From Acetomicrobium sp. S15 = DSM 107314 (lineage in GTDB: Bacteria; Synergistota; Synergistia; Synergistales; Thermosynergistaceae), in NCBI RefSeq assembly GCF_016125955.1, contig NZ_JADEVE010000298.1:1-40455 (forward strand): a stretch of 40,455 nt of DNA, read 5' to 3'. Below the pieces are notes generated by a model. It was not told the origin of the DNA and did not search any database. It saw only the letters and a program-made list of their open reading frames with translations. The position numbers were made by a program, and so were the translations under genes. Positions 28,075 through 38,173 of this stretch are shown here, piece after piece. How positions within the stretch are numbered: position 1 is the stretch's first letter; each line of letters starts with the position of its first letter.

Positions 28075-28097
28075 GCAAACCGATCTATTGCAAACCG
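28075..28097 (+). repeat. Direct repeat GCAAACCG overlapping the tRNA-Leu promoter
   Basis: Two exact copies of GCAAACCG at 28075-28082 and 28090-28097, a 15-base period. The second overlaps the -35 box (28088-28093). The spacing is not an exact helical multiple, so a regulator site is only a possibility. No gene is seen between 27990 and 28087. Confidence 0.4.
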
Positions 28098-28116
28098 CGG
28101 TCGTGGCTGTTACAAT
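28088..28116 (+). promoter_or_regulatory. Promoter of tRNA-Leu
   Basis: TTGCAA (28088-28093), 17-base spacer, TACAAT (28111-28116) with the extended -10 TG (TGT before TACAAT). Predicted start near 28123, some 13 bases before the mature tRNA. Confidence 0.65.
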
Positions 28117-28135
28117 CTAAAGCTAATGAAGGTGT

Positions 28136-28223
28136 GTCGAGGTGGCGGAACAGGTAGACGCGCTAGACTCAGGCTCTAGTGGGCAATACGCCTGTGGGGG
28201 TTCGAGTCCCCCCCTCGACACCA
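28136..28223 (+). tRNA. tRNA-Leu (anticodon CAG)
   Basis: The 88-base gene folds as a class II tRNA. The acceptor GTCGAGG pairs with CCTCGAC, the discriminator is A and the CCA is encoded. The anticodon stem CTAGA/TCTAG encloses the loop CTCAGGC with anticodon CAG. A long variable arm follows, as expected for leucine, and the T-arm has GGGGG-TTCGAGT-CCCCC. It decodes CUG. It lies directly upstream of rpoB. Confidence 0.95.
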
Positions 28224-28238
28224 GGGAAAAAGGGTATA

Positions 28239-28273
28239 ACCTTTGGTCAACTTACCTGGGGTTGACCAAAGGT
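28239..28273 (+). promoter_or_regulatory. Perfect 13-bp inverted repeat before rpoB
   Basis: ACCTTTGGTCAAC (28239-28251), a 9-base loop, and GTTGACCAAAGGT (28261-28273) form an uninterrupted stem. The right arm contains TTGACC, the apparent -35 of rpoB. There is no T run downstream (GATTTGTGTG follows), so it is a poor intrinsic terminator on this strand; an operator, attenuator or tRNA 3'-end processing structure are alternatives. Confidence 0.75.
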
Positions 28274-28290
28274 GATTTGTGTGTTATTAT
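28262..28290 (+). promoter_or_regulatory. Promoter of rpoBC
   Basis: TTGACC (28262-28267), a 17-base spacer, TATTAT (28285-28290) and an extended -10 TGT (28282-28284). Both boxes are one mismatch from consensus. The -35 lies inside the right arm of the 13-bp inverted repeat. The leader to the ATG would be about 58 bases. Confidence 0.65.
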
Positions 28291-28337
28291 CACCTCTTGC
28301 TGTGGTTTATCGATCCCCCAAAATCCTCAAGTAAACA

Positions 28338-28355
28338 GGGAGGTTGGTTTCTCCC
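28338..28355 (+). promoter_or_regulatory. Hairpin sequestering the rpoB ribosome-binding site
   Basis: GGGAG (28338-28342) pairs with CTCCC (28351-28355) across an 8-base loop, and the rpoB ATG begins at the next base (28356). The left arm is the Shine-Dalgarno sequence (AGGGAGG). The stem is short, but its position against the start codon suggests control of rpoB translation. Confidence 0.5.
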
Positions 28356-31300
28356 ATGCCCAGATTTGCTCCTAGCGGTAAGGGACGAGAAAGGCTAACT
28401 TATGGTCCTGCGCGCGATTGGTTGGAGATGCCTGATCTGCTCGAAGTCCAGCGCAATTCTTACGAGTGGTTCTTTCAGACCAAGGCGGATCCCGGTCGAC
28501 GCAAGGCCCAAGGATTGCAGGAGTTGTTGGAAGAAGTATTTCCTATTGAGAGCTACAACGGTTCATTCGCTCTCGAGTTCGTGAGTTATTACATTGACCC
28601 TCCTTCCATTTCTCAAGAAGAGGCGTGCAGGCGGGATCTGACATGGTCTTCGCCGGTGAGGGCTACTATACGCCTGATCAATCGCAAGACCAGTGAGATT
28701 AAAGAAGAGGAGATATATTTAGGCGATTTCCCCCTCATGACGGAGAAGGGCAGCTTCATCGTCAACGGGACGGAGCGCGTAGTTGTAAGTCAGCTCTCTC
28801 GATCGCCCGGCCTCTATTTGAGCATCGAGATGGGGTCACCGGGGCAGGAGGTCTATAAGGCCAAGGTCATCCCTGACCGAGGAGCATGGCTCGATTTCGA
28901 CCTGACGCCCGGTGAGATCCTGTCGGTCAATATCGACAATCGCAGAAAAGTTCCAGCCACGACGCTGCTCAAGGCTTTCGGCGTGCCAAACGACGACGAG
29001 CTCTTGTTCCTCTTCGGTGCTACAAAAGAGGAAGTCGATCTCGTGGAGGAAGAGGTGAAGGGCAAGCTGCTGGCCGAGTCCGTGATCGACGAGACCGGCA
29101 AGGTGGTAATACCCAAAAATGACCGAATCACCAAGGAGCACCTCGAGCTTTTATGGAACATGGGACGGACTCGCGTGTGTCTGTGGAACGTGGACAGCTC
29201 CTTAGCAGCTACACTGGAGCGTGACGACACGACCAACACGGAAGAGGCCGTATTGGAGATCTTCCGCAGGATGCGCCCCAACGAACCTGTCAGACTCGAA
29301 AATGCCAGAGAGTACATCCAGGGCCTTTTCTTCGATACGAGGCGGTACAACCTCGGCCGCGTCGGGCGTTACAAACTCAATAAACGCTTGGGGCTCGACA
29401 TCCCCGATTCGATTAGGACTCTTACTCCGGAAGATATTGTCAATGTCGTGTTGAAGCTTATTGCCCTTAGAGATGGCAACGAACGAGAAGATGACATAGA
29501 TCACCTCGGCAACCGCCGTGTGCGTTCCGTGGGCGAGCTCCTTCAGAATCAGATCCGCATAGGTTTGCTCCGCATGGAGCGAATAGCGAAAGACAGGATG
29601 ACCACGGTGCCAGATCTCTCGACTGCGACGGCGCGAGACCTCGTGAATGTGCGCCCCATACAGGCGGCCATCCGCGAGTTCTTCGGGTCAAGCCAGCTCT
29701 CTCAGTTTATGGACCAGACCAATCCGTTGGCCGAATTGACTCACCGCCGCCGCCTTTCGGCGCTCGGACCAGGTGGGTTGAGCCGCGAGAGGGCGGGTTT
29801 TGAAGCCAGGGACGTCCATCCTACGCACTATGGCAGGATCTGTCCTATAGAGACGCCGGAAGGCCCGAATATCGGTTTGGTAACCTCATTGGCGGTTTAC
29901 GCGAGGGTGAACGAATACGGCTTTTTGGTCACGCCTAAGCGCGTAGTTGTAAACAGCCGCGTGACTGACGAAATGGTTTATCTCTCAGCCGATGAGGAAG
30001 AGGAGTGCTATGTAGGGCGAGCTAACGAGGCCGTCGACGAGAATGGATATCTTTTGGAACCAGAGGTTTACGTTCGCCACAGAGGGCTCATCGTCACAGT
30101 GCCGAGGGAAAAGGTTCAATTTATCGATGTTTCTCCGCAGCAGATCGTCTCCATATCGACAGCGCTGATACCGTTCTTGGAGAATGACGACGCAAACCGG
30201 GCCCTTATGGGCTCTAACATGCAGAGACAAGCGGTGCCGCTCATTCAGCCGGAAGCTCCTTTGGTTGGAACCGGCATAGAGTCTCAGGTGGCGAGAGACT
30301 CGGGTTGCGCAGTTATAGCGAAGCGTTCTGGTGTAGTTTCTTATGTCGATGCCGCGCGCATAGAGGTGACAGCTGAGAATGGCGAGGTGGATCGCTATAG
30401 CCTCACGAAGTTCTCTCGGTCGAATCAGGGGACAGTCATCCACCAGCGCCCGATTGTGGAGGTAGGAGAAAGCGTTGCGGCTGGGGACGCAATAGCCGAC
30501 GGTCAGTCTATAGATCGCGGCGAATTAGCCCTGGGAAGGAACGTATTAGTGGCCTTCGTCTCTTGGGAAGGGTATAACTTCGAGGATGCCGTACTGGTGA
30601 GCGAACGGCTCGTGAAGGAGGATCTCTTCACCTCTATTCACGTGGAGGAATACGAAGTGGACGCGCGCGACACGAAGCTCGGGCCGGAGGAGATAACCCG
30701 TGATATACCCAACGTAGGCGAAGAGTCTCTCAAGAATCTGGACGAAAACGGTTTGGTTCGCATCGGAGCCGAGGTGAAGGCCGGAGACATCCTGGTCGGT
30801 AAAGTTACCCCGAAGGGAGAATCCGAACAAATGCCCGAGGAAAGGCTTCTGCGGGCAATATTCGGCGAAAAGGCGAGAGAAGTGCGCGATACGTCGCTTC
30901 GCATACCTCATGGCGAGGGCGGCAGAGTGGTGGCGATAAAACGCCTCTCCCGTGCGGATTACGGCGACGAGCTCCCGGCCGGCGTCAATGATGTCGTCAA
31001 AGTCTCAGTGGCGCAGCTTCGCAAAATCACCGTGGGCGACAAGATGGCCGGTCGCCATGGCAATAAAGGCGTGGTTTCCCGCATTCTGCCCGTGGAGGAT
31101 ATGCCGTATATGCCCGACGGGACTCCTGTGGACGTGGTTTTGAACCCGCTCGGTGTGCCGAGTCGTTTGAACTTGGGTCAAGTTTTGGAGACGATCATGG
31201 GTTTTGGGGCGTATTGTAAGGGCGTTTATATAGCTACGCCCGTATTTGAGGGCGCTAACGAGAGGGAGATTTTCGAATTCATAGAAGACATGAACGAGAA

Positions 31301-31940
31301 GTACCCGGGCATGACGCCCGACGGATGCATCACCCTTTACGACGGACGCACCGGAGAAGCGATGGAAGGCAAGGTAACCGTGGGTTACATGTATATGTTC
31401 AAGCTCATACATCTGGTGGACGATAAGATTCATGCCCGCTCCGTTGGACCTTACAGCCTTATCACGCAGCAGCCTTTGGGCGGAAAGGCCCAATTCGGAG
31501 GTCAACGCTTTGGAGAGATGGAAGTTTGGGCATTGGAAGGTTATGGTGCTGCTCACACGCTGCGAGAGATGTTGACCGTGAAGTCAGACTACATACGAGG
31601 GCGCCTGCAGACGTATGAGCGAATAGTTAAAGGGCAAGATCTGGGCGAGCCCGGCATACCGGAGAGCTTCCGAGTGTTGGTCAAGGAGCTCCAAGGACTT
31701 GCGCTGGATGTGGAAGTTTTGTATGACGACGGGACGGTTGGCGATCTCGTCGCTGAAGAGGAAGAGGAAAGGGAGTTTAGATTGGGTCCCTCCGCAGAGG
31801 GGATTTCAGAGGAAGCCGGTTGGAAGAAAGAAAAGGCTGTTAAAGACAGGCCTGACTCTCGCAAGGTCAAAGTAACGGAGGCCATGATATTCGGAGGTTC
31901 CTCACAAGGAGACAGTGATTCGGAGGAGGATGAAGCCTAA
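28356..31940 (+). CDS. rpoB: RNA polymerase beta subunit
   Basis: Core RNA polymerase subunit of 1194 residues. Characteristic segments include [20 protein letters not shown], the rifampicin region ([20 protein letters not shown], then [19 protein letters not shown]), [20 protein letters not shown], the GHNKGVVS-type segment ([14 protein letters not shown]) and the C-terminal [20 protein letters not shown] with the beta-clamp. The residues commonly altered in rifampicin resistance (the D, H and S of this region) are of the sensitive type. The ATG at 28356 starts [14 protein letters not shown]; its ribosome site is 12 bases upstream, inside a hairpin. The protein has an acidic tail. Its TAA touches the rpoC ATG directly. 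No rplKAJL genes precede it. Confidence 0.98.
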   Translation: MPRFAPSGKGRERLTYGPARDWLEMPDLLEVQRNSYEWFFQTKADPGRRKAQGLQELLEEVFPIESYNGSFALEFVSYYIDPPSISQEEACRRDLTWSSPVRATIRLINRKTSEIKEEEIYLGDFPLMTEKGSFIVNGTERVVVSQLSRSPGLYLSIEMGSPGQEVYKAKVIPDRGAWLDFDLTPGEILSVNIDNRRKVPATTLLKAFGVPNDDELLFLFGATKEEVDLVEEEVKGKLLAESVIDETGKVVIPKNDRITKEHLELLWNMGRTRVCLWNVDSSLAATLERDDTTNTEEAVLEIFRRMRPNEPVRLENAREYIQGLFFDTRRYNLGRVGRYKLNKRLGLDIPDSIRTLTPEDIVNVVLKLIALRDGNEREDDIDHLGNRRVRSVGELLQNQIRIGLLRMERIAKDRMTTVPDLSTATARDLVNVRPIQAAIREFFGSSQLSQFMDQTNPLAELTHRRRLSALGPGGLSRERAGFEARDVHPTHYGRICPIETPEGPNIGLVTSLAVYARVNEYGFLVTPKRVVVNSRVTDEMVYLSADEEEECYVGRANEAVDENGYLLEPEVYVRHRGLIVTVPREKVQFIDVSPQQIVSISTALIPFLENDDANRALMGSNMQRQAVPLIQPEAPLVGTGIESQVARDSGCAVIAKRSGVVSYVDAARIEVTAENGEVDRYSLTKFSRSNQGTVIHQRPIVEVGESVAAGDAIADGQSIDRGELALGRNVLVAFVSWEGYNFEDAVLVSERLVKEDLFTSIHVEEYEVDARDTKLGPEEITRDIPNVGEESLKNLDENGLVRIGAEVKAGDILVGKVTPKGESEQMPEERLLRAIFGEKAREVRDTSLRIPHGEGGRVVAIKRLSRADYGDELPAGVNDVVKVSVAQLRKITVGDKMAGRHGNKGVVSRILPVEDMPYMPDGTPVDVVLNPLGVPSRLNLGQVLETIMGFGAYCKGVYIATPVFEGANEREIFEFIEDMNEKYPGMTPDGCITLYDGRTGEAMEGKVTVGYMYMFKLIHLVDDKIHARSVGPYSLITQQPLGGKAQFGGQRFGEMEVWALEGYGAAHTLREMLTVKSDYIRGRLQTYERIVKGQDLGEPGIPESFRVLVKELQGLALDVEVLYDDGTVGDLVAEEEEEREFRLGPSAEGISEEAGWKKEKAVKDRPDSRKVKVTEAMIFGGSSQGDSDSEEDEA

Positions 31941-34900
31941 ATGGCTCAGCGTGCAATAGCAGGCATCCGCATTCGCTTGGCTAGCCCCGAGAGAATTCGT
32001 GAGCTCTCGAGCGGTGAGGTGAAAAAACCTGAGACGATCAATTACAGGACGTTGAGGCCGGAAAAGGATGGGCTCTTTTGCGAGCGCATATTCGGTCCTG
32101 TTCGCAGCTACGAGTGTGCCTGTGGTAAATATAAGCGCACAGGCCCTAAGTTTAAGGGAATCGTTTGTGATCGCTGTGGCGTGGAGATTACTGATAGCCG
32201 CGTGCGCCGAGAGCGGATGGGCCATATAGAATTGGCCGCGCCGGTCGTCCACCTGTGGTATTTGCGGGGCATTCCCAGCAGATTGAGCCTGCTCGTAGGT
32301 GCAGCCACCAAAGACCTCGAGAGGGTAGTATATTTTGCCCCTGTCAGGAGACACGAGGTCCTCTATAAAGTGGTCATAGAGGGGCGCAGAGTGGATTTAG
32401 CGCACCGCGGGGACCTGATACCTGCGTGCGAGGAGCGGATTCACTCCCATTACGACCCAAAATTTAAGGCTGAAGAGGCTTACCGCATCGTCGAAGTGGA
32501 CGATATCTCTTTGGAAGAGGGGGATCTGCTCTCTCCCCAGCAGGTTAATCGTTACAGGGCGGAGTATGGAGAAGAGATCCTCAAAGTGGAGCCAGCCTTT
32601 ATCCTTCTCTCATCAGATGAGGGGACGTTGCCGAAAGAGGGAAGCGTAATTCCTGCCTCAAAGTTGGAGAAACTCAGGGAGGAGGGAGTAGAACCACAGG
32701 TCGAGCGGGCTATGGTGGGAAAACAGGAGGCTTTTGTCGTCACGGCCGTGGTTCATCTGCCTTTTGCTAAAGGCGACATAATCTCGTCGAGCGAACACCA
32801 ACTCTACATGAGCAAATATCCAGGGCGCTTCTCCGCCAGACAGGAGACGGTCGTAGCAGAGGATGCGTGTTATCTCGTTATAAACAAAGGCAATTCACCA
32901 TTCGATCATGGCGATATAATAACGGAGAGTGAAGAACGCCTCTGCAGCGCTTACGATAAGGAGTTTTCGGCTGGCATAGGAGCGGAGGGCGTATTGACCT
33001 TCTTGAAGCAGCTCAATTTGGACGAATTGGCTGCTTCCCTCAGGGAGGAGATCGCTGAAAGTTCGGGACAAAAAAAGCGCAAACTTATAAAGCGCCTTCA
33101 GGTGGTCGAGGACTTCAGGAAGAGCGACAACAAGCCCGAATGGATGATCTTGGAAGTGCTGCCTGTTATTCCGCCAGAATTGCGACCCATGGTTCAATTA
33201 GACGGAGGTCGATTTGCCACTTCTGACTTGAATGACCTTTACCGTCGCGTCATAAATCGTAATAACAGGCTGAAGAAGCTCCAGGAGCTCAAAGCCCCGG
33301 AGATCATAATACGCAACGAGAAGAGGATGCTGCAGGAGGCTGTAGACGCGCTTTTCGATAACGGAAGGGTCGGCAAGGCTGTCCTTGGCGCGGGCAACAG
33401 GCCGCTCAAAAGTTTGACCGATCTTTTGCGCGGTAAGAAAGGGAGGTTCCGTCAGAACCTCTTAGGCAAACGGGTCGACTATTCAGGTCGCTCCGTAATA
33501 GTCGTAGGCCCAAATTTGAAAATTTATCAATGTGGTTTGCCAAAGCAAATGGCGTTGGAGCTCTTTAAGCCTTTCGTTATGCATAAATTAGTCGATAACA
33601 GTCTGGCTGTTAACATGAGAAGCGCCAAGCGTATGATCGAGAGAGGAAGCGACGAAGTTTGGGGCGTGCTGGAGGAGATCATAAAAGACCACCCTGTGCT
33701 CCTGAACAGAGCGCCTACTCTTCATAGATTGAGCATTCAAGCTTTTGAACCGGTGTTGACGGAAGGAAAGGCCATCAGCCTTCACCCGTTAGCGTGCACA
33801 GCTTTCAATGCAGACTTCGATGGCGACCAGATGGCTGTCCATGTCCCCCTTTCCCTGGAGGCGCAGTCCGAGGCCAGAGTTATCATGCTTTCAGCCCATA
33901 ACCTGCTCTCTCCAGCCCATGGGCGCCCGATTGTGACGCCGACTCAAGACATCATCCTCGGCATATACTACCTAACCGGCATGAGGGACGGCCTCAAAGG
34001 CGAAGGCATGCATTTCAAAGACGCAGACGACGTCCTCTCGGCGTTGGATCATGGCATAGTTCATATAAACAGCAAAATCAAGTTTCTCTTAAATAATGGA
34101 GAGTGGATAGAGACATCGCCGGGAAGAGTCTTGTTTAACAGCGCAATGCCGGCTGAGCTGCCTTTTATCAACGAGAGGCTTGATAAAAAGGCCATCAGCA
34201 GGCTCTTTGAAGTGACTCACGACAAAGTCGAACATGCCTCGATGGTGCAGATGTTGGATGCCGTAAAGGCTCTGGGCTTTCGATGGGCTACCAATTCCGG
34301 CGCAAGTTTCAACGTCAACAGCGTGGTCATTCCGCCCGAGAAGGATAAGATCGTCAAAGAGACCTTGGCTCAAGAAGAAGAGCTCTATAGTCAATATGGC
34401 ATGGGTGTGCTCACAGAGGAAGAATATTTGAGACAAAAAGAGCTGCTCTGGTCCGATGCGGCAAGGCGCATTGCAGATCACATAATGGAGGACATGGACG
34501 ATACCAATCCGCTCAAACTTATGGTCGAATCTGGAGCACGGGGCAGCAAGAGCCAGCTCGCGCAGATGGCTGGCATAAGAGGTCTCATGGCGGATCCTTC
34601 TGGGCGCATCATAGACTATCCGATAACGGCCAATTTCCGCGAAGGGTTGAACATGCTCGAGTACTTCATCTCGACCCATGGTGCCAGGAAGGGGCTTGCC
34701 GATACGGCGTTGCGCACCGCAAAATCCGGCTATCTGACGCGCCGTCTGGTCGATGTCGGTCAAGATCTGATCATCGTAGCTGACGACTGCGGGACGACGG
34801 ATGGAATCTACATGAGCGCCTTCGTCCAGGATGGCAAGGTCGCTATTTCGCTGAGTGAGAGAATATACGGGAGGGCTGCCCTTAAGGATGTCTTCGATCC

Positions 34901-36917
34901 GAAGACAGGACAGCTTCTCGTAGCTCAGGGCGACCTCATATCCCAGGAGGCGGCGGAGGCGATCGAGAAGGCCGGCATCGAAGGCGTGTGGATACGCAGC
35001 CCGATGACCTGTGGTCTACGTCATGGCATCTGTCGAAAGTGCTATGGCTTCGATTTGTCGATGCAGGAGCTGGTTTCTATAGGCGAGGCCGTGGGCGTCG
35101 TAGCCGCTCAGTCCATCGGAGAGCCCGGCACGCAGCTCACGCTGAGGACTTTTCACACGGGCGGCGTTCATATGGCGGGCGAAGACATCACACAAGGTTT
35201 GCCGCGCATAGAGCAGCTTTTTGAGGCGCGGAAGCCGAAGAAAGAGGCCATTCTCTCAGAGATGGACGGGGTCATCGCCGAAATAAGGGAAATGGAAGGC
35301 AAGAGAAAGATTGTCGTTCACTCGAGCGATGGGGGTGAACATGCAACTTATACTATCCCGTCCAACCAAAGCATTGTGGTGGAGGAGGGAAGCGCAGTAA
35401 AGCGAGGCCAGGTCCTTACGGAGGGTTATGTCGACCCCCAAAAACTGTTGGAAGTCAAAGGTCTCTCTGCAGTGCAGAGTTATTTACTCGACAATATCCA
35501 GGAGGAGTATAGATCGCAGGGGGTATCTATAAACAATAAGCACATCGAGGTTATACTCCGCAAGGTTGCCCCTGCAAATAGGGTTCGAATAATAGAAGAG
35601 GGCGACAGTTCTTTTGTCGCGGGTGAATTGGCGTGGATGGACGATCTCTGCAAGGAAATCGAAGAGATCCGTCGCGATAACGAACGCTATCTTACAGAAG
35701 CCGAAGAGCTGCTTGAAGGTTCTGTTTTGAAAGATGTCGTGGGCACCGGTGGACTCGAAGGCGCTATGCAGTTCAAGGGAGAAAGCTTGAGCCGCGATGT
35801 CCTCCGCCAAATACTGCGACCCGGCAGTAGTGTCAGCGAATTGCTCGTAGAGGACCAGGAAGGGCTCTTGCGGGTGATCGTGGGCGAGGCCTCTTTCCGG
35901 CGGGAGATGGAAGGACTTGAACTGGTAGAGCCCTTTGACGATGAAGCCGGGCACCGTATAGATGCCGGCGTGCCCTTGAGGCTTTCGCAGTTGAGCTTGA
36001 TTACCCAGTTGTCTCAGCGGCCCATCTTAGTTCGCGATGTCAAGCGCCTCGATGCCCTTTGCGATAAGGCTTATCTCGCGGCAGATGTGATTGTGGATGG
36101 AGAGGTGCTCGCTCATCGCGACCGGCTGCTCACTGCGGACGTGATCCAAAACTTGCGCAGTGCTGATGTCGCCGAAATAAAGATATGGCATGCTCCCGAA
36201 GTGATCAACGTGGTGGACCGCATGCAAGAATATCTCATCGCTCAAATATGGGGCCATCCGCTGACGCGCGTTATAAACGCTTCGGGCGAACTGATGGCCG
36301 ACGCGCCCAGTATAGTGGACGGAAGTGTAGTGAGAGGCATCATCGAGGGTAATATCATCGCCATAGAGGTGGAGGGCAAAGTGCTCTCGCGCGAGGGGAT
36401 CCTCAAAGAACTGTTCAACGAGATAGCTTATGGAAAGGTCTTGCTCGAGCCGGTGTATGGCGCGTTGAGAGATGTGGTGGTAGAAGCTGGGCGAGAGATC
36501 AACCAAGAGATCGTGGACAAGTTGGTAGCAGCGGAACCTCAAGAGTTGGTCTTGCGTCCTATTTACGCCCAGTCGAGGTTTGAGCGTATAATGCAGCGCG
36601 TTTCATTTGTGCGAAGATTGAGAGAGGAGCCACAGTGGAAGCCGGTGGTTTTGGGCGTTACCAAGGCCGCTTTGGCGACCGAGAGCTTCCTGTCCGCGGC
36701 TTCCTTCCAGCAAACCGCTCAATCTCTGGCCTCTGCTGCCGTAAGGGGCGATATCGATCTCTTGCGAGGCCTTAAGGAAAATGTCATTATCGGGCACTTG
36801 ATTCCGGCCGGAACGGGATTCGAGGTATATCGCAAGATAGAGGTCTCTTCTGTTGAGGAGGCTTCTTTGAGGAAAGAAGGAGAGCTCCGGGAAGGAAGTA
36901 TTGTCTCTGTGGCTTAA
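31941..36917 (+). CDS. rpoC: RNA polymerase beta' subunit (enlarged)
   Basis: Catalytic core subunit of 1658 residues, much larger than E. coli beta' (about 1407). The N-terminal zinc ribbon (C59, C61, C76, C79), the active-site NADFDGD with metal-binding D625, D627 and D629, the bridge-helix/trigger-loop region ([20 protein letters not shown]) and the second zinc site (C950, C1024, C1031, C1034) are all intact. Two regions are expanded: about residues 125-350, built of tandem copies of a ~45-residue unit, and about 1235-1560, between the GELAWMDD segment and [15 protein letters not shown]. Such sandwich-barrel hybrid-motif insertions are known in beta' of other lineages such as Thermus and Thermotoga. 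It starts on the base after the rpoB stop. Confidence 0.97.
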   Translation: MAQRAIAGIRIRLASPERIRELSSGEVKKPETINYRTLRPEKDGLFCERIFGPVRSYECACGKYKRTGPKFKGIVCDRCGVEITDSRVRRERMGHIELAAPVVHLWYLRGIPSRLSLLVGAATKDLERVVYFAPVRRHEVLYKVVIEGRRVDLAHRGDLIPACEERIHSHYDPKFKAEEAYRIVEVDDISLEEGDLLSPQQVNRYRAEYGEEILKVEPAFILLSSDEGTLPKEGSVIPASKLEKLREEGVEPQVERAMVGKQEAFVVTAVVHLPFAKGDIISSSEHQLYMSKYPGRFSARQETVVAEDACYLVINKGNSPFDHGDIITESEERLCSAYDKEFSAGIGAEGVLTFLKQLNLDELAASLREEIAESSGQKKRKLIKRLQVVEDFRKSDNKPEWMILEVLPVIPPELRPMVQLDGGRFATSDLNDLYRRVINRNNRLKKLQELKAPEIIIRNEKRMLQEAVDALFDNGRVGKAVLGAGNRPLKSLTDLLRGKKGRFRQNLLGKRVDYSGRSVIVVGPNLKIYQCGLPKQMALELFKPFVMHKLVDNSLAVNMRSAKRMIERGSDEVWGVLEEIIKDHPVLLNRAPTLHRLSIQAFEPVLTEGKAISLHPLACTAFNADFDGDQMAVHVPLSLEAQSEARVIMLSAHNLLSPAHGRPIVTPTQDIILGIYYLTGMRDGLKGEGMHFKDADDVLSALDHGIVHINSKIKFLLNNGEWIETSPGRVLFNSAMPAELPFINERLDKKAISRLFEVTHDKVEHASMVQMLDAVKALGFRWATNSGASFNVNSVVIPPEKDKIVKETLAQEEELYSQYGMGVLTEEEYLRQKELLWSDAARRIADHIMEDMDDTNPLKLMVESGARGSKSQLAQMAGIRGLMADPSGRIIDYPITANFREGLNMLEYFISTHGARKGLADTALRTAKSGYLTRRLVDVGQDLIIVADDCGTTDGIYMSAFVQDGKVAISLSERIYGRAALKDVFDPKTGQLLVAQGDLISQEAAEAIEKAGIEGVWIRSPMTCGLRHGICRKCYGFDLSMQELVSIGEAVGVVAAQSIGEPGTQLTLRTFHTGGVHMAGEDITQGLPRIEQLFEARKPKKEAILSEMDGVIAEIREMEGKRKIVVHSSDGGEHATYTIPSNQSIVVEEGSAVKRGQVLTEGYVDPQKLLEVKGLSAVQSYLLDNIQEEYRSQGVSINNKHIEVILRKVAPANRVRIIEEGDSSFVAGELAWMDDLCKEIEEIRRDNERYLTEAEELLEGSVLKDVVGTGGLEGAMQFKGESLSRDVLRQILRPGSSVSELLVEDQEGLLRVIVGEASFRREMEGLELVEPFDDEAGHRIDAGVPLRLSQLSLITQLSQRPILVRDVKRLDALCDKAYLAADVIVDGEVLAHRDRLLTADVIQNLRSADVAEIKIWHAPEVINVVDRMQEYLIAQIWGHPLTRVINASGELMADAPSIVDGSVVRGIIEGNIIAIEVEGKVLSREGILKELFNEIAYGKVLLEPVYGALRDVVVEAGREINQEIVDKLVAAEPQELVLRPIYAQSRFERIMQRVSFVRRLREEPQWKPVVLGVTKAALATESFLSAASFQQTAQSLASAAVRGDIDLLRGLKENVIIGHLIPAGTGFEVYRKIEVSSVEEASLRKEGELREGSIVSVA
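32315..32995 (+). repeat. Five tandem ~45-residue units in RpoC N-terminal region
   Basis: The translated segment repeats a pattern of hydrophobic strand, G-D/S-[LI]-[LI]-x, acidic helix with E/Q and a late Y or F, then A. The cores are [74 protein letters not shown] and [19 protein letters not shown]. Canonical beta' has one such unit here, ending in FEAGMGAEA; the fifth copy (FSAGIGAEG) corresponds to it. The DNA copies have diverged, so the duplication is old. Confidence 0.75.
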
Positions 36918-36932
36918 AGTTTGCTTCCGCCC

Positions 36933-36961
36933 TTGACAGCGCTCGAGTCTGTTGCTATCAT
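36933..36961 (+). promoter_or_regulatory. Strong promoter of the L7Ae-rpsL-rpsG-fusA(-tuf) operon
   Basis: Perfect TTGACA (36933-36938), exact 17-base spacer, TATCAT (36956-36961) with an extended -10 TG (TGC before TATCAT). It lies between the rpoC stop and the L7Ae-like gene and would start transcription near 36968. This is the best promoter match in the window, fitting a highly expressed ribosomal operon. Confidence 0.8.
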
Positions 36962-36999
36962 CCGTCGGTGCGATGGGGAGAGTGGAAAGGAGTTGTGCT

Positions 37000-37248
37000 G
37001 TGCCCTTAGGCGATCTTGCTACGCCGCGCTGTGTGGTGGGGGCAAGGCAGGTATATAAAAAGTTACTGATGGGGGAGCTCGAGAAGGTGTTTTTGGCACG
37101 CGACGCGGATCCCTCGTTAGTGCAACCAATACTGATAGAGGCTCAAAGGCAGTCGCTTACGGTGGAATGGGCTGATTCCATGAAGCTCTTAGGGAGAGCC
37201 TGCGCGGTACAGTGCAAAGCAGCGGCAGCAGGAATTCGCAAAGCGTAA
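37000..37248 (+). CDS. Ribosomal protein L7Ae-like protein (YbxF/L7Ae/L30e family)
   Basis: An 82-residue L7Ae/L30e-fold protein, a kink-turn RNA-binding family often encoded between rpoC and rpsL in bacteria. The core VVGARQVYKKLLMGELEKVF, LARDADPSLVQPILIEA and the MKLLGRACAVQCKAAAAGI end match the family. The GTG at 37000 has GGAAAGGAG (36984-36992) with a 7-base spacer; an ATG at 36973 lies ahead of that site and is unlikely. Its role on the ribosome is not well defined; binding of kink-turn RNA is the expected activity. Confidence 0.85.
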   Translation: MPLGDLATPRCVVGARQVYKKLLMGELEKVFLARDADPSLVQPILIEAQRQSLTVEWADSMKLLGRACAVQCKAAAAGIRKA

Positions 37249-37272
37249 CTACATTTGAGGAGGATGAGTTCT

Positions 37273-37644
37273 GTGCCAACAATTAATCAGCTCGTTCGTA
37301 AGGGGCGAGAGGAGAAAAAAACCCGCTCGGGGGCTCCTGCACTTCAAGGTAACCCTCAGCGCAGGGGCGTCTGCACGAGGGTTTATACCGTTACACCAAA
37401 GAAGCCCAACTCGGCGCTCAGAAAGGTTGCGCGCGTTCGCTTAACGAGCGGAATCGAGGTGACCTCTTACATTCCCGGCATCGGACACAACCTACAGGAG
37501 CATTCCGTAGTCCTTATACGCGGTGGTCGTGTCAAAGACCTGCCGGGTGTTCGTTATCACATAGTTAGGGGTGCTCTCGACTGCGGTGGCGTCGATGGGC
37601 GCAAAAAAGCGCGATCCAAATATGGCGCTCGTAAGCCAAAGTAG
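37273..37644 (+). CDS. rpsL: 30S ribosomal protein S12
   Basis: Decoding-centre protein of 123 residues starting [12 protein letters not shown]. The conserved loops [15 protein letters not shown] and [19 protein letters not shown], with [14 protein letters not shown], are unaltered, including the lysines where streptomycin-resistance changes occur. The GTG at 37273 was chosen because GAGGAGGAT (37257-37265) precedes it by 7 bases and S12 always begins at this MPTI sequence; an ATG at 37264 overlaps the ribosome site. Confidence 0.98.
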   Translation: MPTINQLVRKGREEKKTRSGAPALQGNPQRRGVCTRVYTVTPKKPNSALRKVARVRLTSGIEVTSYIPGIGHNLQEHSVVLIRGGRVKDLPGVRYHIVRGALDCGGVDGRKKARSKYGARKPK

Positions 37645-37659
37645 GGAGGGGAGCATCGA

Positions 37660-38130
37660 ATGCCACGAAAGGGATCGGTAAAGAAAAGGAGCGCAAGCCC
37701 GGATCCGGTTTACGGAAACGCCGCTCTATCCAAGATGATAAATTCGGTCATGTGGGACGGAGGCAAGAGTAAGGCGGAAAGGGTTGTCTATGCTGCCCTC
37801 GAAAAAGCGGCAAAACGCCTCAATGTGTCACCGCAAGAGGTTTTTGAGAAGGCGCTTGAAAACGTGAAACCGATAGTTGAAGTGCGCCCTCGAAGAGTAG
37901 GCGGTGCCACCTATCAAGTGCCGGTTGAGGTTGATCCGCAGAGAGCTCAGAGCTTGGCGATACGCTGGATTATCCAGTATGCTCGCGCTCGCAAAGGCAT
38001 ACCGATGGAAGAGAGGCTTGCCAGGGAATTGGCCGATGCATACAAAGGCGAGGGTGGCGCCGCCAAGAAGCGCGAAGACACTCATAAGATGGCGGAGGCA
38101 AACCGTGCGTTTGCCCATTATCGTTGGTAG
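37660..38130 (+). CDS. rpsG: 30S ribosomal protein S7
   Basis: Primary 16S rRNA-binding protein of the small-subunit head, 156 residues, standard length. It begins [10 protein letters not shown] and contains [38 protein letters not shown] and the C-terminal [24 protein letters not shown] lies just upstream. It starts 15 bases after rpsL, the usual str-operon order. Confidence 0.98.
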   Translation: MPRKGSVKKRSASPDPVYGNAALSKMINSVMWDGGKSKAERVVYAALEKAAKRLNVSPQEVFEKALENVKPIVEVRPRRVGGATYQVPVEVDPQRAQSLAIRWIIQYARARKGIPMEERLARELADAYKGEGGAAKKREDTHKMAEANRAFAHYRW

Positions 38131-38173
38131 CGGTTAGTTTTTATTTTTAGTTGGATGGTGAGATGGTGAAAAT

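Noticed and set aside
27990-28087. Terminator formed by GCGAAG and CTTCGC arms (about 28028-28058)
   Set aside because: The 6-bp arms are separated by 19 bases and followed by only broken T runs; too weak to call.
28239-28273. Ordinary intrinsic terminator of tRNA-Leu
   Set aside because: The stem is strong but is followed by GATTTGTGTG rather than a T run, and the right arm coincides with the rpoB -35 box.
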